NCBI RefSeq assembly: GCF_014654365.1
Contig: NZ_BNAY01000006.1
Location: forward strand, 427,702-491,701
Direction: 5' to 3'
DNA length: 64,000 nucleotides
Source: Amycolatopsis oliviviridis
GTDB taxonomy: Bacteria; Actinomycetota; Actinomycetes; Mycobacteriales; Pseudonocardiaceae
Position numbers and translations under genes: made by a program. The notes below the pieces were generated by a model. That model saw nothing but the letters and a program-made list of their open reading frames with translations. It searched no databases and had not been told where the DNA came from. How positions within the stretch are numbered: the stretch's first letter is position 1; each line of letters starts with the position of its first letter. Positions 56,216 to 64,000 of this stretch are shown here, piece by piece.

Positions 56216-56415
56216 TGGCACGCAAGAAGACCGAGGGCGAACAGATCGGCGACCGCGTAGTCCACACGCTCCTGTCCGGCATGAGGGCCAAGGACCGTCA
56301 GGCCGTCCTAGGCGAGCTGACCCCGGCCGAGCGGCAGGAAGTCCTGGAGTCCGAGCTGGACGGCCGCATCGCGCAGTGGGACCAGACGCACGAGACAAAG
56401 TGGGGGGAGAGCTGA
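56215..56415 (+). CDS. Small basic/acidic helical protein
   Basis: 66 residues, begins MARKKTEGEQIGDRVVHTLL, wholly helical and hydrophilic. Both ends overlap neighbours by one base (TGATG), so expression is tied to the operon. No known domain. Confidence 0.65.
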   Translation: MARKKTEGEQIGDRVVHTLLSGMRAKDRQAVLGELTPAERQEVLESELDGRIAQWDQTHETKWGES

Positions 56416-57356
56416 TGACCACCACCGACATCGCCAACGCTCCGCAGGACGCGCGGCACCAGCCGCTCACCGAGGCCGACAAGCTCCGGCAGGACGCCGA
56501 GTCAGCCGCTCAGGTTCGCCGTCTGGCCAACCACCCCGACGTGATCGCGCTGCGGGTGGAGAAGGTCCGCACTCAGATCGACGTGCTGTTGTGGGTCGGG
56601 ATCTTCCTCGGTCTCGCCTTCACCATGGTCAACGTCCAAGCTTTCGCCGCCTCCGGGTCGGCCCCGTGGTCGCTCGGGTGGCTGTCCGCGTGGCTGCTGG
56701 ACCCGATGGTGTCGCTCGTCCTGGTCGCCGTCCTGCGAGCTGAGCAGATCACCGCCCGCTACCAGGTCCAGACCGGCAAGTGGGCGCACCGGACGAAGTG
56801 GTTCGCGTTCCTGGCCACCTACGTCATGAACACCTGGAAGTCCTGGACCCACCTCGACGTCGCGGGGGTCGCGCTGCACTCCGTGCCGCCGGTGCTGGTG
56901 TTCCTCGCCGCCGAAACCGCGCCAGTCCTGCGGGACAAGCTCACCGAAGCCGTCATGAAAGCCGCCGGGCACACCTTCACCGGCGAGACGGACACGCGGG
57001 AGACGGCCCCGGCCGCCGAGGCCACCCCCGCCGGGACCCCGGACGCGGAGGAGCCGGTGCCCACGCCGGCACTCTCCCCGACCCCGAAGCCGCGCCGTAC
57101 CGCCCGTAAGGCCAAGGCTCCCGCCAAGCAGGGCCGCAAGCTGCGCGCCGATTACCTCGCCGAGGCCCGCGCCGCCTGGGCGCCCGGCATCGAGATCACC
57201 CCGGCATGGGTTCGTGAGGTCTGCCCCGAGGTCTCGCGCGGCACCTCCAAGAACGTCGCCGACGACCTAATCGCCGAAACCCGCACCGCGCCCACCGTCC
57301 TGCCGGTACCCGCCCCGACCACCACCGCCCGCACCGACTCGGAGGAGGCCGCCTGA
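56415..57356 (+). CDS. SpdB-like membrane protein (DUF2637-like)
   Basis: 313 residues. Four hydrophobic segments between ~50 and ~185 (VLLWVGIFLGLAFTMVNVQA, WLLDPMVSLVLVAVLRAEQI) resembling DUF2637/SpdB plasmid spread proteins. A Pro/Ala/Lys-rich linker (~195-245) leads to a C-terminal Arg/Trp-rich region (ADYLAEARAAWAPG) that could be a small DNA-binding module. Directly upstream of the translocase gene, one-base overlap. Confidence 0.78.
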   Translation: MTTTDIANAPQDARHQPLTEADKLRQDAESAAQVRRLANHPDVIALRVEKVRTQIDVLLWVGIFLGLAFTMVNVQAFAASGSAPWSLGWLSAWLLDPMVSLVLVAVLRAEQITARYQVQTGKWAHRTKWFAFLATYVMNTWKSWTHLDVAGVALHSVPPVLVFLAAETAPVLRDKLTEAVMKAAGHTFTGETDTRETAPAAEATPAGTPDAEEPVPTPALSPTPKPRRTARKAKAPAKQGRKLRADYLAEARAAWAPGIEITPAWVREVCPEVSRGTSKNVADDLIAETRTAPTVLPVPAPTTTARTDSEEAA

Positions 57357-59611
57357 TGTCCACCACCGCCGACCACACCCCCGCATCCGCGAACGGCCCC
57401 GAACCCGAGAGGGACACAACGGTGAACACGCCCAACCCGACCCCCGACACCACCTCTGACGAACGCCCGGACGGCCGTGTCGTGAACGGCAACGTGGTGG
57501 AGTTCAAGCCGGGCACCGCCCGCACCGCCGAGGAGATCCCCACCCCGCGCGACACCGCCACCGTGGTCCGCTCGAATGTCCTCGACGCAGAGATCGTGGA
57601 CGAGTCCGAGCCCACTGCGAAGGTGGACCCGCCGGAGGCCAAAAAGTCCTGGTGGGAGACCGTGTCCGACGCCAAGGCCCGGCCGCTGGTCGCGTCCTGG
57701 CTGCTCTCGGCCGAGGAGTTCAAGTCCCGCGCGAAGTTCCTCGTGCAGCTCGCCGGGCACCAGACCGCGTTCCACGCGTTGCGGGTGCCCGTGTACGTCC
57801 CGAGCGCGCTTCTCAAGGCTCCAGGCGCGCTGTGCCGGGGGACCGTTCGTGTACACCGCTGGGTGTTCGACGCGGAGTCCAAGCCGGTGCGCATGGACGC
57901 CCGGGACCGGGCCGACGTGAACGAGTACATGAGGTTGCGCGAGGCCCGGAACGAGACCGTTCGCCGCCGCTCCGCGCCGGTGATGGTCGGCGTGCTCACC
58001 CTCATCGCCCTCGTCTATCTCGCGATCACCTACGTCACCCCGTTCTGGAACTGGACCATCCTCATCACCGCCATGACGTTGGTGGGCTGGTTCGGGGCGC
58101 CGAAGGACAAGCCCGTCGCCGGGCGCGCTGTGGACAGCGCGAAGGCGCCGAAGCTCACGTCGGCGATGATCGAAGACGCCCTTGGGGCGCTGGGTATCGC
58201 GGGGATCAACCAGGCCATCGCGAAGGGCCGGGGCATCGGGTTCCCGTCACCGATCGTGCGGGACGGCCCCGGATGGCGCGCGGATATCGACCTGCCGCCG
58301 GGCGTCACCGCGGGGGACGTCATCGACCGTCGCGAACGGCTCTCCTCCGGTCTGCGCCGTCAGCTTGGGTGTGTGTGGCCCGAGGGTGACCCGACCATCC
58401 ACGAAGGCCGTCTCGTGCTCTGGGTGGGCGATAAGGACATGTCCACCACCAAGCAGGCCCCGTGGCCGCTCGCCAAGCCTGGGGCGACGGTAGACCTGTT
58501 CAAGCCGCAGCCGTTCGGCACAGACCAGCGCGGCCGGTGGGTGCCCATCACGATGATGTTCGCCTCCGGTGCCATCGGCGCCATCCCCCGCATGGGAAAA
58601 ACCGTGTCCCTGCGCGAAATCCTGCTCATCGCCGCACTCGACCCGCGTTCGGTGCTCTACGCCTACGACCTCAAAGGCACCGGTGACCTGTCCGCGTTGT
58701 CGCAGGTCTGCCACGGCTACGGAGTCGGCGACGACCCCGAAGACATCGAGCGCATGGTGGTGGAGATGCGGGAACTCCGCGAAGAACTCCGCCGCCGCGC
58801 CAAGGTGATCCGGAACCTGCCCGAGAACGTGTGTCCGGACAACAAGGTCACCCCCGCTCTGGCGTCGCGGAAGGACCTCGGGTTGGCGCCCATCATCATC
58901 GGCGTCGACGAGTGTCAGGTGTGGTTCGAGCACCCCGAGCACGGCGACGAACTCAAGGAAATCGCGACTGACCTGGTCAAGCGTGGTCCCGCGCTGGGTA
59001 TCGGACTGTTCCTGGCCACGCAGCGGCCGGACGCGAAGGCCATCCCGACCGACATTTCGGCGAACCTGTCCATCCGGTACTGCCTGAAAGTCATGGGGCA
59101 GACCGAAAACGACATGGTCCTCGGAACCAGCCAGTACAAGAACGGCATCCGCGCGACCACCTTTGCCTGGTCCGACAAGGGAATCGGCTACCTGCGCGGT
59201 GAAGGGTCGGACGCGCAGATCACCCGCTCCGTCTACCAGGACGGGCCGACCGCCAAGCGCATCGCCGCCGGTGCCCGCAAACAGCGCGAAGCCCTGGGCA
59301 ACATCACCGGCTACGCCGCCGGGGAAGAAGTCGACCTGGACACCGCGCGCCTGGACACCCTCGCCGATGTCCTGAGCGTGTTCGAGAAGGGCGAGGAAAA
59401 GCTCTGGTCCGATGTGATCGTGTCCCGGCTCGCCGAGCTGCGCCCCTCGACCTACGGGAAGTGGAACCCGGCCGCCCTGGCCACCGCGCTCAAGCCGGAC
59501 GGGGTGAAGCCCGGACAGGTGTGGGCCACCGACCCCGAAACCGGCAAGGGCAGCAACCGCAACGGCTACACCCGAGACGCCCTCACCAAGGCCCGCGATA
59601 ACCGAAAGTAA
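57356..59611 (+). CDS. traB: FtsK/SpoIIIE-type DNA translocase (TraB/TraSA)
   Basis: 751 residues. Two or more transmembrane segments at ~210-245 (VGVLTLIALVYLAITYV). The motor domain has Walker A GAIPRMGKTVSLR (~406-418), Walker B PIIIGVDECQVWFE, and the ATQRPDAKAIPTDI sensor motif. A C-terminal winged-helix-like region (AELRPSTYGKWNPAALATAL) would read the clt repeats. A single such hexameric pump moves the double-stranded element during mycelial conjugation. Longer than pSAM2 TraSA because of its disordered acidic N-terminus. Confidence 0.93.
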   Translation: MSTTADHTPASANGPEPERDTTVNTPNPTPDTTSDERPDGRVVNGNVVEFKPGTARTAEEIPTPRDTATVVRSNVLDAEIVDESEPTAKVDPPEAKKSWWETVSDAKARPLVASWLLSAEEFKSRAKFLVQLAGHQTAFHALRVPVYVPSALLKAPGALCRGTVRVHRWVFDAESKPVRMDARDRADVNEYMRLREARNETVRRRSAPVMVGVLTLIALVYLAITYVTPFWNWTILITAMTLVGWFGAPKDKPVAGRAVDSAKAPKLTSAMIEDALGALGIAGINQAIAKGRGIGFPSPIVRDGPGWRADIDLPPGVTAGDVIDRRERLSSGLRRQLGCVWPEGDPTIHEGRLVLWVGDKDMSTTKQAPWPLAKPGATVDLFKPQPFGTDQRGRWVPITMMFASGAIGAIPRMGKTVSLREILLIAALDPRSVLYAYDLKGTGDLSALSQVCHGYGVGDDPEDIERMVVEMRELREELRRRAKVIRNLPENVCPDNKVTPALASRKDLGLAPIIIGVDECQVWFEHPEHGDELKEIATDLVKRGPALGIGLFLATQRPDAKAIPTDISANLSIRYCLKVMGQTENDMVLGTSQYKNGIRATTFAWSDKGIGYLRGEGSDAQITRSVYQDGPTAKRIAAGARKQREALGNITGYAAGEEVDLDTARLDTLADVLSVFEKGEEKLWSDVIVSRLAELRPSTYGKWNPAALATALKPDGVKPGQVWATDPETGKGSNRNGYTRDALTKARDNRK

Positions 59612-59619
59612 CGGCCGAG

Positions 59620-59790
59620 TGGAGCTAGGCGCGCTTCGCGCTCTAGACCGGAGCGCCCCTAGACCTAGACCCCCACTCTAGAACCCCGCGACTTTCTGAC
59701 CAGGACTCTAGGGGCCTAGAGCGCCCCCGCGCCGACCAGCGGAAACCCGCGAAAACTCCAGCTAGCCGCCATCGCCACCGGCCCTAGCCC
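59620..59790. repeat. CTAG-rich palindromic region, candidate clt
   Basis: Nine CTAG tetramers in ~165 bp (59625, 59643, 59659, 59665, 59678, 59708, 59716, 59762, 59784). Two inverted pairs: GCGCTCTAG (59638-59646) with CTAGAGCGC (59716-59724), and CCCCTAGA (59656-59663) with TCTAGGGG (59707-59714). Non-coding, directly downstream of the translocase gene, where the TraB-recognised clt locus usually lies. Confidence 0.65.
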
Positions 59791-59845
59791 TGGTCGAGCG
59801 CTGCCCAAAACAGGCACACACAGTCACCGAGGATTGGACTCCGTT

Positions 59846-60478
59846 TTGACCACGCACACCACCGGCCGCGTCCTCATCGCCGCCGTCCCGCTCGCCCTCG
59901 TCACGCTGTTCGTCACCGGCTGCGAGGTCCCGGCCGCCACCGGAACCCCCGGCAGCCTCGACGCCACCACCGTCACCCGGCAGCTCGCCAAGCTCGCCGT
60001 GAAGCCCGCCGACACTGGCGTCCACTACAGCCGTGACGACTGGCCGCACTGGGACAGCGTCGGCAAGGGCTGCAACCGCCGTGAGGACACCCTCAAGACC
60101 CAGGGCCGCAACGTCACCACCGGCAAGGGCTGCAAGGTCCTGAGTGGAGAGTGGACCAGCCGCTATGACGGGGTGAAGGTCACCGACCCCGAAGGCGTCG
60201 ATATCGATCACATGGTGCCGCTCGCCGAGGCCGCCCGCTCGCACACCCGCGACTGGACCGAGGCCCAGCGAACCCGTTACGCCAACGACCCCAACGTTTT
60301 AGTCGCTGTGTCGGCGAAGTCCAACCGCAGCAAGGGTGACCAGGACCCCGCGAAGTGGCTGCCCTCGCAGGACCGGTGCAGCTACGTCGCGCACTGGGTG
60401 CGGGTGAAGACCACCTACCGCATGAGCGTCGACCAGGCCGAGCACGACGCCATCGCCGCCGTCCTCAAGCGCTGCTGA
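59846..60478 (+). CDS. Exported HNH (DUF1524-type) nuclease lipoprotein
   Basis: 210 residues; TTG start at 59846 (AGGA 12 nt upstream) or TTG at 59834. Signal peptide with lipobox VTGC (LVTLFVTGCEVPA). The nuclease domain has HWDSVGKGCNRREDTL, the catalytic GVDIDHMVPLAEA and the metal-side Asn in VSAKSNRSKGDQDP; Cys pairs suggest disulfides. Secreted HNH nucleases of this kind recur in actinomycete elements. The role (nutrient DNA, competition, transfer) is unknown. Confidence 0.82.
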   Translation: MTTHTTGRVLIAAVPLALVTLFVTGCEVPAATGTPGSLDATTVTRQLAKLAVKPADTGVHYSRDDWPHWDSVGKGCNRREDTLKTQGRNVTTGKGCKVLSGEWTSRYDGVKVTDPEGVDIDHMVPLAEAARSHTRDWTEAQRTRYANDPNVLVAVSAKSNRSKGDQDPAKWLPSQDRCSYVAHWVRVKTTYRMSVDQAEHDAIAAVLKRC

Positions 60479-60527
60479 CCGACCGGTGACCTACCGCCCC
60501 TAACTGTCCTCTGTGGAAGGTACTTCG

Positions 60528-61046
60528 ATGGACACGGCACACCCGCTCACCGATCCCGAACGCCAGTTCCTCGGCTGCCTCATGTGGCTGTCCGCCGACC
60601 AGGCCCGCCGCCTGCTCACCGGCATGCGCGCCGCCGACCTGGCCGACCCCATGGCGACGTTTGTGCTTCAACTGGCCATCGAACTCGTCGCCGACGGCCA
60701 CCCACCGGCCCCCGTCGCGCTGTTCGTCCACGCCGTCCGCACCGGCCGCGCCACCGGCGAACACCGTCAGCACCGGCTCGGCGGGTGGCTGCGCGAGACC
60801 TACAGCGACGTCACACCCGCCCTCGCCGGATGGCTCAAAACCGTGGTCCTGGAAAACGCGTGGCGACGTGCTCTCACCGCTCACGCGCAGCGCCTCATCC
60901 AAGCCGCGGAATCCAGTCCCGCCGAAATCGTGCGGGACCTCGCCGACGACACCACCGCCGAGGAGCTGTGGACCCGCTACCGGGACACCCTCGGCGAAAG
61001 TGCCGGCATTCCCCGTCTCGACTCCCTCCGAGGAAAGGCCGCCTGA
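60528..61046 (+). CDS. DnaB N-terminal-like replication protein
   Basis: 172 residues from an ATG at 60528 with GGAAGG 7 nt upstream. The N-terminal ~75 residues (LTDPERQFLGCLMWLSADQA, ATFVLQLAIELVADG) resemble the helical N-terminal domain of DnaB helicases. The C-terminal half is helical with no ATPase. Overlaps the DUF3631 ATPase gene by one base. Could load a helicase or primase at the element's origin; this is inference. Confidence 0.7.
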   Translation: MDTAHPLTDPERQFLGCLMWLSADQARRLLTGMRAADLADPMATFVLQLAIELVADGHPPAPVALFVHAVRTGRATGEHRQHRLGGWLRETYSDVTPALAGWLKTVVLENAWRRALTAHAQRLIQAAESSPAEIVRDLADDTTAEELWTRYRDTLGESAGIPRLDSLRGKAA

Positions 61047-62302
61047 TGACCACCACGACCAAGACCGGCGCCGAGCTGCTGTCCACGCTGCACGCCGCTC
61101 TCACCCGCTACGTCGTCATGCCCTCCGAGCACGCCACCGACGCCGTGGTGCTGTGGATCGCCGCCACCCACGCCCAACCGGCATGGGCACACGCGCCCCG
61201 GCTGGTCATCCGTGCGCCGGAACGCCGGTGCGGGAAGTCCCGTCTGCTCGACGTTGTCGAGGCGACCAGCCACAACCCGTTGATCACCGTCAACGCCAGT
61301 CCTGCCGCCGTCTACCGCTCCATCACCCCTGACCCGCCCGTGCTGCTCGTCGACGAGGCCGACACCATCTTCGGCCCCAAGGCCGATGGGAACGAAGACC
61401 TGCGCGGCCTGCTCAACGCCGGACACCAGCGAGGCCGCCCGGCACTGCGCTACGACGCCGCCAGTTCGACCGTGATCACCATCCCGACCTTCGCGATGGC
61501 CGCGCTCGCCGGGATCGGTGCCATGCCCGACACCATCGAGGACCGCGCGGTGGTCGTCCACATGCGACGCCGCGCCGCCGGAGAGAAAGCCGCCGCCTAC
61601 CGCTCGCGCCGCGACCGTGACCCGCTGCGCGAACTGGCCACCCAGCTCACCGAGTGGCTGCGTGCCGACCTCGCCTCGCTCGAACGCGCCGAACCGGCCA
61701 TGCCCGTCGAGGACCGGGCCGCCGACACCTGGGAACCGCTGATCGCCGTCGCCGACCACGCCGGGGGTACCTGGCCCGAACGCGCCCGCGCGGCATCGAT
61801 CGCCATGACCCAGCAAGCCAACGACACCGGTGAAATGTCGGACCGGATGCGCCTGCTCACCGACTGCCGGACGGCATTCGGTGACGAACTGGCCCTGCCC
61901 ACCGCCGAACTGCTTACCCGCCTGCGGGGCATGCCGGAATCCCCCTGGGGCGAGTACGGGCCGACCGGACTCACCTCCATGAAGATCGGCAGCCTGCTCC
62001 GCGAGTACGGCATCCGCTCCGACACCATCCGCTTCCCCGGAAGCGGTCAGGCCAAGGGCTACCGCAAGGCCGACTTCGCCGACGCCTGGACCCGCTACTG
62101 CCCTCAGAACACCGACCCGCAGACAGGGGAGCCGTCCCAGCCGTACCAGCCTCATAACACCAGCTCAGAGCCGGTACGGCTCGATTCCTGGTACGGCTCA
62201 AGCCGTACCACCAAAAAAGCCGTACCGCCCCTGACCAGCGAAAACGAGGCTGGTACGGCTGGTACGGCTCTCCCGCTCCGCGCCGTCAACGGCGACGCCT
62301 GA
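61046..62302 (+). CDS. DUF3631 AAA-type ATPase, probable replication protein
   Basis: 418 residues. P-loop APERRCGKSRLLD (57-69) and Walker B PVLLVDEADTIFG near residue 92, followed by the DUF3631 region (~190-370; TFAMAALAGIGAMPDTIEDR, SDRMRLLTDCRTAF). A phage/AICE-type helicase-like ATPase in the usual rep position before xis-int. The last 55 residues are encoded by the iteron array and are low-complexity. Not of the rolling-circle RepSA type. Confidence 0.82.
   Translation: MTTTTKTGAELLSTLHAALTRYVVMPSEHATDAVVLWIAATHAQPAWAHAPRLVIRAPERRCGKSRLLDVVEATSHNPLITVNASPAAVYRSITPDPPVLLVDEADTIFGPKADGNEDLRGLLNAGHQRGRPALRYDAASSTVITIPTFAMAALAGIGAMPDTIEDRAVVVHMRRRAAGEKAAAYRSRRDRDPLRELATQLTEWLRADLASLERAEPAMPVEDRAADTWEPLIAVADHAGGTWPERARAASIAMTQQANDTGEMSDRMRLLTDCRTAFGDELALPTAELLTRLRGMPESPWGEYGPTGLTSMKIGSLLREYGIRSDTIRFPGSGQAKGYRKADFADAWTRYCPQNTDPQTGEPSQPYQPHNTSSEPVRLDSWYGSSRTTKKAVPPLTSENEAGTAGTALPLRAVNGDA
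62139..62269. repeat. Iteron array 1: seven GGTACGGCT boxes inside the 3' end of the ATPase gene
   Basis: Direct copies at 62173, 62190, 62252 and 62261; inverted copies (AGCCGTACC) at 62139, 62201 and 62218. The pair 62190-62209 forms GGTACGGCT-CA-AGCCGTACC. The copies are exact 9-mers in both orientations. A typical binding-site array for the protein encoded by the same gene. Confidence 0.85.
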
Positions 62303-62337
62303 ACGACGAGGCCACACCCGCCAGACCCGGCTATCCC

Positions 62338-62492
62338 GGTAACTGCGGTAACCCCGGTAACCGTGCAGGTCAGACGGTTACCGAGCCGAAATCGCTGCGG
62401 TAACTGCGGTAACCGGGTTACCGAGGTTACCGAGCCGAAAATCCCTCGGTAACCGTCTGACCAGCGAAGTTACCGAGGTTACCGCAGTTACC
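62338..62492. repeat. Iteron array 2: twelve GGTAACC/GGTTACC-type boxes, candidate origin
   Basis: Boxes at 62338, 62347, 62356, 62376, 62399, 62408, 62416, 62425, 62448, 62469, 62477 and 62486, spaced 8-9 nt within runs. An 18-bp perfect inverted repeat GGTCAGACGGTTACCGAG (62368-62385) / (62445-62462) encloses the central boxes. The 279-bp region between the ATPase and xis genes is otherwise non-coding, so it is the best candidate for the replication origin. Confidence 0.85.
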
Positions 62493-62581
62493 GACAACAC
62501 CCGCTCAAACCACCGAGGAGCCCGCCATGCCCATCGCGCACGCCACCAGCACGCACCGCCGCGCGAGGAGAACCCGCCACC

Positions 62582-62770
62582 ATGGCCACCACGAACTGGC
62601 TCACAGTCGCCGAGTTTTGCGCCGAGATGAAGATCTCGCGCCGAACCTTCCAGCAATGGCGCGCCACCGGGCGCGGACCTAGCTGCCTGAAACTGCCGAA
62701 CGGTGATCTCCGTATCCGCCGTTCCGAGTACGAACACTTTCTGGACATGTGCGAGGAGGCTGCTGCCTGA
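62582..62770 (+). CDS. xis: Excisionase-like MerR-type helix-turn-helix protein
   Basis: 62 residues: LTVAEFCAEMKISRRTFQQW, RATGRGPSCLKLPNGDLRIR and EYEHFL, the compact winged HTH of AICE excisionases and AlpA/MerR-like proteins. It directs the integrase to excision. GAGGAG lies ~11 nt before the ATG. Overlaps the integrase gene (TGATG). Confidence 0.9.
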   Translation: MATTNWLTVAEFCAEMKISRRTFQQWRATGRGPSCLKLPNGDLRIRRSEYEHFLDMCEEAAA

Positions 62771-64000
62771 TGGCGACCACACACGACGTCCGAATCTGGA
62801 CGCTTTACAAGTACGAGGGCAAGCGGAAGACGACGCACCGAGCCCGTTGGGTTGTTGCCGGTGAAAAGTTTGGCGAAAGCTTCGACACGCTCGCTCTCGC
62901 CGACAGTTTCCGATCCAAGCTCCTCACCGCCGCCCGTGAGGGAGAAGCGTTCGACACAGAGAGCGGGCTACCGGTCTCGATGCTTCGCGCGACCGAGGTC
63001 AAGACTTGGTTTGCGTTCGCTTGCGAGTACGCGGATATGAAGTGGCCAGAGTCATCGCCCAAGTACCGCGCATCTCTCGCAGAGTCGTTGATGACCATCA
63101 CGGTTCCCATGCTCAAGGGGAAACCGCCATGCGACCCCAAGACCCTGCGAAAGGCCCTCAAGACCGCCTTTAACCTGAACACACGGAACGCTCCCCAAAC
63201 CGAGGAAGTCCGACAGGCTCTCTCGTTCGCCGCGAAGGCAAGCCGCAATGTCGGTGAGCTGGCGAATGCGGACACGCTGCGCACTGTTCTACGCGCCCTG
63301 GATCTCAAGTTGGACGGAAAGAAGGCAGCGACCAACACCGTGCGGCTCCGCCGTGTCGCTCTCGGGAACGCCATCGAGTACGCAATGTCGCCCGAACAGA
63401 AGCTTCTGACGGCGAATCCGGTTGAGGACGTGAAGATGAAGAAACGAAAGTTCGTCGTCCACGAGGTAGACCCGAAATCCGTCGTGAATCCGATTCAGGG
63501 GCGAATGTTGCTCGAAGCGGTCGGCACGATCGGCAAGCAGGGGCCGCCCCTCGTGGCGTTCTATGGGCTGATGTACTACGCCGCTCTCCGGCCGGAGGAG
63601 GTAGCGAACCTGAACAAGGCTGACCTGTCGCTGCCCAAGGAAGGGTGGGGAGATCTTCTCCTCAGGAAGGCGCGCCCGGAGATCGGGCAGGAATGGACGG
63701 ACTCCGGCGAGGCATCCGAAGAGGGGCCGCTCAAGCACCGGGCCGAAGAGGAGGAGCGGACGGTGCCGTGCCCACCTCAACTCACCGCGCTACTCCACGA
63801 GCACCTACGCCAGTTCGGGACCGCGCCGGACGGCAGGCTGTTCCGGGGAGCCCGCGACGGCGGCCGGGTCGGCAGCTCGGTCTACGGCCGGGTGTGGGCG
63901 ACGGCACGCGAACGGGTCTTCACGGCTGAGGTGGCCGCTGGACCACTGGGGAAACGTCCCTATGACCTCCGCCACGCTGCGGTGTCCACGTGGCTCAATG
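62770..64000 (+). CDS. int: Tyrosine site-specific integrase, 3' end outside window
   Basis: Open at the right window edge after 410 codons. N-terminal SAM-like core-binding domain (VKTWFAFACEYADMKWPESS) after an arm-binding start. The catalytic domain has Arg in YYAALRPEEVANL (~280) and LRHAAVSTWLN (His/Arg box) at the edge; the nucleophilic Tyr is past 64000. An insertion rich in Glu (~315-330) lies between the two boxes. It should recombine the tRNA-Tyr attachment sites. Confidence 0.93.
   Translation, partial: MATTHDVRIWTLYKYEGKRKTTHRARWVVAGEKFGESFDTLALADSFRSKLLTAAREGEAFDTESGLPVSMLRATEVKTWFAFACEYADMKWPESSPKYRASLAESLMTITVPMLKGKPPCDPKTLRKALKTAFNLNTRNAPQTEEVRQALSFAAKASRNVGELANADTLRTVLRALDLKLDGKKAATNTVRLRRVALGNAIEYAMSPEQKLLTANPVEDVKMKKRKFVVHEVDPKSVVNPIQGRMLLEAVGTIGKQGPPLVAFYGLMYYAALRPEEVANLNKADLSLPKEGWGDLLLRKARPEIGQEWTDSGEASEEGPLKHRAEEEERTVPCPPQLTALLHEHLRQFGTAPDGRLFRGARDGGRVGSSVYGRVWATARERVFTAEVAAGPLGKRPYDLRHAAVSTWLN

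Larger units (their letters stand above)
50912..64000 (+). mobile_element. Actinomycete integrative and conjugative element (AICE) in tRNA-Tyr, right end outside window
   Basis: A block that starts at a truncated tRNA-Tyr and contains a KorSA-like GntR repressor, a run of overlapping spread-type genes, an FtsK/TraB translocase, a replication module, xis and a tyrosine integrase. This is the standard AICE order for elements that move as double-stranded DNA between mycelia. Composition at the left margin (ApeA gene) is distinctly AT-rich, and none of the chromosomal palindromic repeats occur inside. The right attachment site and reconstituted tRNA-Tyr should lie a few hundred bp past 64000. Confidence 0.9.

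Noticed and set aside
62338..62492. CRISPR array in the GGTAACC repeats
   Set aside because: 7-nt boxes in both orientations with 1-2 nt gaps are iterons, not CRISPR repeats.
62527..62680. Short frame starting MPIAHATSTHRR before xis
   Set aside because: Overlaps xis in another frame, Arg/His-rich, no ribosome-binding site of its own.

Overview
The window is high-GC actinobacterial chromosome, most like Amycolatopsis or a close relative in the Pseudonocardiales. The evidence is the RpoB/RpoC sequences, the order tRNA-Thr / tRNA-Met / rpmG / hadA / hadB ... tRNA-Trp / secE / nusG / rplK / rplA ... rplJ / rplL ... rpoB / rpoC (the mycobacterial order with insertions), F420-dependent enzymes, GTG/TTG starts and G/C-rich third codon positions. 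The assignment is inference, because no 16S rRNA is present.

Layout. 1-2418: a secreted SBP56-like protein (cut by the window edge) and a serine hydrolase. 2732-28709: transcription and translation genes, all on the minus strand (rpoC, rpoB, rplL, rplJ, rplA, rplK, nusG, secE). A complete mce lipid-import operon (mceG ATPase, yrbEA, yrbEB, mceA-F and two Mce-associated proteins) lies between rplL and rpoB. 28743-39000: tRNA-Trp, an aminotransferase, an LLM oxidoreductase, an SGNH hydrolase, hadAB, rpmG, tRNA-Met, tRNA-Thr, an EAL/degenerate-GGDEF protein, a GNAT and a methyltransferase. 39197-50840: lon behind a HAIR-type operator, a PhoX-like operon, DedA, a two-component system, an ArsR/VOC pair with a well-defined promoter-operator, a TetR/VOC divergent pair, a DUF4241 protein, a PPOX protein, a decayed GNAT and a DHFR-fold reductase. 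The chromosomal part carries 16 copies of a 20-nt palindromic core (type copy GCGATTAGGGGGCTAAACGC) in intergenic DNA, plus several long perfect hairpins.

50912-64000 (continuing past the window): an actinomycete integrative and conjugative element (AICE) in a tRNA-Tyr gene. The left junction holds a displaced 3' fragment of that tRNA. Cargo is an AT-rich HEPN protein of the ApeA antiphage type and a family-2 glycosyltransferase. The core is a GntR/KorSA-like repressor with CATCCCGGGATG operators, a run of small spread/transfer genes with overlapping stops and starts, an FtsK/TraB DNA translocase, a CTAG-rich palindromic region (candidate clt), a secreted HNH nuclease, a two-gene replication module (DnaB-N-like protein plus DUF3631 ATPase) followed by two iteron arrays, an excisionase and a tyrosine integrase open at the window edge.

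The most unusual signals are the intergenic palindrome family, the hairpin cluster at 32465-32843, the double iteron origin, the CTAG cluster, the GntR operators, the ApeA-like defence gene and the leaderless ArsR promoter.
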